This document shows positions 16,524-19,811 of a stretch of DNA of 19,811 bases, in pieces. Numbering within the stretch: position 1 is the stretch's first letter; each line of letters starts with the position of its first letter. Location: contig CALSCO010002206.1 of the NCBI GenBank assembly GCA_943704415.1, forward strand, positions 1-19,811, written 5' to 3'. The position numbers and the translations under genes were made by a program. The notes under the pieces are model-generated. The model ran no database searches. It was given only the letters and a program-made list of their open reading frames with translations, and was not told the origin of the DNA. Source of the stretch: Parvularia atlantis. Its lineage: Eukaryota; Opisthokonta; Rotosphaerida.

Positions 16524-18426
16524 ATGTACGAGCCCGTTAGCGTGTGGCTTGCCGACCTGGGCCTATCGGAGTACGCGGAGACATTTAACGCCAACGCCTT
16601 TTACACGGTCCGCGACGTGCGTGATTTGGAAGAGAAAGACCTCGACTATCTGAAGATCATCCCTCTGCGGCACCGCAAGACAATCCTTGCGGCCGTGAGA
16701 GACCTTCGCCCAGACAGCGCCGTTCGCGTTGACGTCACCAGAAAGAGATCCGCAGACGTTGATGACGATGATGAACCTGTTCAACATTTACATAAGCAAG
16801 ATCTCTGGTACGCCCGCGCCCGTTACGTTTATCCGCGCTTCGTACACGAATACGACCGCGCAAACGGACATCATCAACAAGATCGTGATGCGAGTCAATT
16901 TTTCGCCCGGTCGCGTGCCAGTGGTCCACGTTCCGCAGGCCGACTTCAACTCCCTCTACAAAGCAACCAAGGAGACCGAGGACAAGAATGACTATGCCAC
17001 CGTTGCAGTGCACTGGCAGCCTGCTGTCAAGCGGATCCTGGAGTCGATTTTGGCACAATGCAACCACAGCGCTTACCTCATCCACGCCGACGCCAGAACC
17101 GGGGGCCTAGTGGGGTCACATCTTCCGCGCGAGGGCCACGTACACCCAGACGCGCACGACTTTCGGCAGGACTACAACCCCGACCACGTCGCTTTGCAAG
17201 ACGTCGACGGCGTGCCCACGGGCCAACTAGTCATCGAGAGCAAGTTGGAAGACAGCATCACAGCTCCATGGGATTCGATTGGCAAATTCATTCGCGACCT
17301 CGAATACGTCGCAGCTTTCTCGTACAGAAAAACCATGCCGGGCGTGATCATTGCTCAGCACACCATGTACGTCTTTGAGTTGTTCAAAAGCCATGCGGGC
17401 ATACTCGTGCTTCGTTTCCCTGATGTCAAGACCAGCGACGCACGTTCCGTTTGCGAGATCCTAGCATGCGGTGTCAAGCACGGCACCTTACTGATGTCGC
17501 CAAACACCGACGGCGGTGACGATCCACGCCAGTTCACATCTTTCATTGGCTACGGTCGCACGAGCATTGTCTTCGCGACTGCGAGCAGCCGCTGGCCGGT
17601 AGCGAAGGTTCTCATGAAGGACAGCGGCATGAACGCCTGGAAGCTTGCCCAGCATGAGGTCACCAGCATTGATGCGCTCTTTTGCTCGACGACGGTCGAG
17701 AATGTGAGCCACTTCATGGACGCGACCCTTGATCCGACGCGGGCACCGCGCAGTCTTCCAGCGGGCAGTGCTGGTGCCGCCGTGACGGTCGTCCCTCCTG
17801 CCGCTGCGCAGCTACGCGAGGTCCCGATCGTCTTTTACAGCCGTCTGTGCAGAGCGCTGCCTGACGACTACTTTTTGTCCAGCGTGCCAGACTTTGCGAA
17901 CCACGTTGCGCAAGCGCTGGACGCGTGCCGCCAGACGCACCTTGCCGGAATCGTCCACAACGACCTGCACGAGGCCAACCTCCTGATCGACGGTGACACT
18001 CTGATCATTGGCGACTTTGGGTTCAGCCAGCCGCTTGGCGTCGAGTCGACCTGGGTGGGCGGCACCGTGAGGACCGCAAGTTTGCGTCTGCTGAAGTTCC
18101 TCCAAGACGCCCAGCGCGAGCGACAAATGCTTCCGGTCGTGTACAAGTTTTCGGCGGCGGACGACCTCTGGAGTATTGCTTCTCTGTGCCTGCATGCGGA
18201 TGACCGCCACGCACAGCTGGTTGCGAAAGCGGCCGAGTCGTACTTTCATGGGAATCGGCTGGTGACGCAGACTCTGATGGCGCAGATCTGGAGTCTGTGG
18301 GGCGACTACGACGCGCACAAGTGGAAAGCTGTCTCTACGATCCTCGATGCCAGCCACCGCGGCGACCGTGACGTGTACACGGCCCTGGCGCAAGTGCTCG
18401 TGCTGCCGAGCAGATCCTACCACTGA
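16524..18426 (+). CDS. Crinkler-like SAM + PD-(D/E)xK nuclease-fold + protein kinase fusion
   Basis: Two exons, 16524-16694 and 16756-18426, give 613 aa. Residues 1-57 form a SAM domain (VSVWLADLGLSEYAETF). A restriction-endonuclease-like region has P199-D200 in NPDHVALQ and E218-x-K220 in LVIESK, a textbook PD-(D/E)xK core, followed by a Leu/Tyr-rich helix and GVIIAQHTMYVFELF. The kinase-like domain has a GYGRTSIVF loop at 322, K341, E358, the catalytic HNDLHEANLL with D460 and N465, and DFG at 477-479. All key kinase residues are present; the loop resembles small-molecule and Bud32-type kinases. Nuclease-kinase fusions are known in Crinkler-type effectors of chytrids, oomycetes and other eukaryotes. 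GC is visibly lower than in neighbours. Whether it acts in host attack, genome defence or a selfish element is unknown. Joining without the intron would need a frameshift. Confidence 0.78.
16695..16755 (+). other. Inferred intron joining SAM to nuclease region
   Basis: Donor GTGAGA and acceptor ATCCGCAG, 61 nt, phase 0; it moves the SAM frame into the nuclease-kinase frame. A 43-nt alternative (16758-16800, GTTGAT...GCAAG) is also in phase. It has a weaker donor but would keep an extra basic-acidic linker. A frameshift mutation is a third possibility. Confidence 0.6.
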
Positions 18427-18500
18427 TTGTGTTTGTGTGTGCATTATTGCCGAGGTAACTAACACATAGCAAGCTCTGACACAGAGCAGCGTTGGTCCGC
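18427..18500. terminator. Convergent 3' gap
   Basis: These 74 bp separate the stops of two converging genes (plus 18426, minus 18501). The stretch is T/A-richer than its surroundings, with a TTGTGTTTGTGTGTGC run. It must hold both cleavage/polyadenylation regions, but no canonical AATAAA is visible. Confidence 0.4.
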
Positions 18501-19743
18501 TCAGGCTGACGTCGGCGCGGGCGGCGGGCGGCGCACGAGACCAACGCGACGCGGCGGGCCTCCGAACGGGTTGACGGCGGCGGGGCGAGCCACTGTGTGC
18601 GTGCGTGAGTACGTCGCGCGATGCGCAAACCAGCCGCAAGCGCACCAGGCGACGCGCCGGCGCCGATCACGGGCGACTTGAAGCCCTTGTGCATGGTCGC
18701 AGGCGTGGCCGGGGGCGTCGCGAGGACCGACTTGGCCGGCGCGGGCGTCTTGGCGGGCGCGGCGACTTTGACCGAGGCAGCGGGCGTGCCTGTGCGAGCG
18801 CGCGCCGGCGTCAGCAGACAGCAGCAGCGAACCCCGCTACCGGCACGCACTCGGCAGCGACTTATCCTCCGCGTCGCCATCGGCGTCGACATCACGCTCG
18901 GCCCGGGTGCTGGTGTCCATGTCCGCGTCGGCATCGGCGTCGGTCTCGGCCTCAGCAGCGCGCGCGGGCGCAGGCGCAGGCATGGATGCCACCGCGACGT
19001 TCTCCTTGCTAGCCAGCGGCGAGACGAAGCCCCTGCGCGCGGGCCCGGCGGTGGCGGCGGGCGACTTGACGGGCGTGGCGGCCTTTGCGGCAACGGGCGT
19101 GCTGGGCGTCTTGGGCGCGGCGGCGGACTTGGGCGCGGCGGCGGACTTGGGTGTAGCCGGCGACTTGGCCTTCTTGGCGGGCGGCGCGTCGCCCTCGCCC
19201 TCTGCACGCACATGAGCCTCTGTAAGCGAGTCGCACGGGCGGTGAGGGCGCACCCTTGGCGCGCTTGGGCGTCTTGGCGGCCTTCTTCGCCTTCTTCTTG
19301 CCGCTGCCGTCGTCGTCCTCGTCGTCGTCCTCATCCTTGAAGCCGCTGTCGGGCTCGTCGTACTCGGCCTCGCCGTCGTCGCTGTCGTCCTCCTCCTCGG
19401 CGCTCGCCGCGTCTTGCGATTCCTTGTAGTCCTCCTGCACGCGCTCGCCGTCAGCCGATGAGCAACTCGCGCGCCGCGTACCTCGTCCGACTCGGCCTTC
19501 TTCCCGCGCCGCTTGCTCGCCGGCTCGGCCTTTGGGGCGCCCGCGCTCTCGCCCTCGTCCGACTCGGCCTTGTGCTTGCTCGCCGCCGCGCCCGCGTCCA
19601 TGTCGCCCGTCAGCTCCTCGTCGTCGATCTCTGCCGGGCGAACATGTGAGCGCGCGCGGCACGGCAAGCAGCCTCGCACCGGCCCACAAGACGTGGTCCA
19701 TCTCCTTGGTCTTGGCGAGCGCGGTCGACGCAGCGCGGCGCAT
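18501..19743 (-). CDS. Acidic, Lys/Pro-rich probable nuclear protein
   Basis: Six exons (19743-19680, 19630-19482, 19434-19254, 19201-18851, 18789-18646, 18592-18501) give 326 aa from the first ATG. Acidic stretches (EEEDDSDDGEAEYDEPDSGF, DEDDDEDDDGSGKKKAKKA) alternate with Lys/Pro/Ala-rich ones (KSPATPKSAAAPKSAAAPK). Two short motifs recur: GFVSPLASKENV and GFKSPVIGAG. The second is followed by a C-terminus NPFGGPPRRVGLVRRPP. SKEN could be a KEN-type degradation motif. Composition suggests a disordered chromatin or DNA-metabolism protein; I do not recognise a family. The frame stays open upstream of ATG 19743 towards a CA-repeat ending in CAG, which could be a splice acceptor, so the true start may lie beyond the window. 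Confidence 0.7.
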
Positions 19744-19756
19744 CGGGCGGCCAGTC

Positions 19757-19759
<3 letters not shown>

Positions 19760-19811
<52 letters not shown>
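19760..19811. repeat. (TG)n microsatellite at the window edge
   Basis: About 26 uninterrupted TG units running to the last base. On the minus strand it is a CA tract ending CACAG just before the first coding bases of the last gene. It may therefore be an intron end or simply promoter DNA. Confidence 0.95.

Noticed and set aside
1-19811. CRISPR arrays, bacterial operons, tRNA or rRNA genes
   Set aside because: None visible; pervasive spliceosomal introns and eukaryote-specific families show this is a nuclear eukaryotic region.

Overview
The window is nuclear DNA of a GC-rich, gene-dense, probably unicellular eukaryote. The genes are broken by many very short introns, mostly 44-71 nt. Most donors read GTGCG, many introns carry a CTGAC/CTGAT branch-like motif, and they end in CAG or TAG. 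Nearly every intron call is supported by phase arithmetic and by restoration of a conserved protein motif. The gene set (a myosin fused to RapGAP, a CLIP-170-like protein with zinc knuckles, a Coq11-like reductase, a C8orf82/UPF0598-like protein, a Crinkler-like protein) suggests Amorphea (opisthokont, apusomonad or amoebozoan relatives). I cannot name the species.

Layout, left to right. (1) 194-7352, minus: a myosin heavy chain of about 40 exons, modelled as 1604 aa. Its order is motor, two IQ-like motifs, a charged ER/K helix, a linker, and a complete C-terminal RapGAP domain. (2) 7549-8392, minus: a 238-aa atypical short-chain dehydrogenase resembling Coq11/YLR290C. (3) 8416-12349, minus: a 1133-aa CLIP-170-like protein with one CAP-Gly domain, a long coiled coil containing a 138-bp triplication, two CCHC zinc knuckles and an ESF C-terminus. 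These three minus-strand genes lie head to tail with gaps of only 196 and 23 bp. (4) 12352-12846, plus: a small heavy-metal-associated (HMA) domain protein. (5) 12669-13128, minus: a UPF0598-like protein whose 3' end overlaps the HMA gene in antisense. (6) 13181-15935, plus: an 11-exon, 737-aa Myb/SANT-like protein with low-complexity PLEPVE repeats. (7) 15936-16523: a gap with GT repeats and an Arg-Asp-coding hexanucleotide repeat. (8) 16524-18426, plus: a Crinkler-like SAM + PD-(D/E)xK nuclease-fold + protein-kinase fusion with visibly lower GC and a single short intron. (9) 18501-19743, minus: an acidic, Lys/Pro-rich, probably nuclear protein whose 5' end may lie outside the window. The window ends in a (TG)n microsatellite.

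The two most notable items are the myosin-RapGAP fusion, which would couple an actin motor to switching off a Rap-type GTPase, and the SAM-nuclease-kinase gene, an accessory-looking effector or conflict gene set among housekeeping cytoskeletal and nuclear genes. Several introns use GC instead of GT donors, all in an AG|GCACG context.
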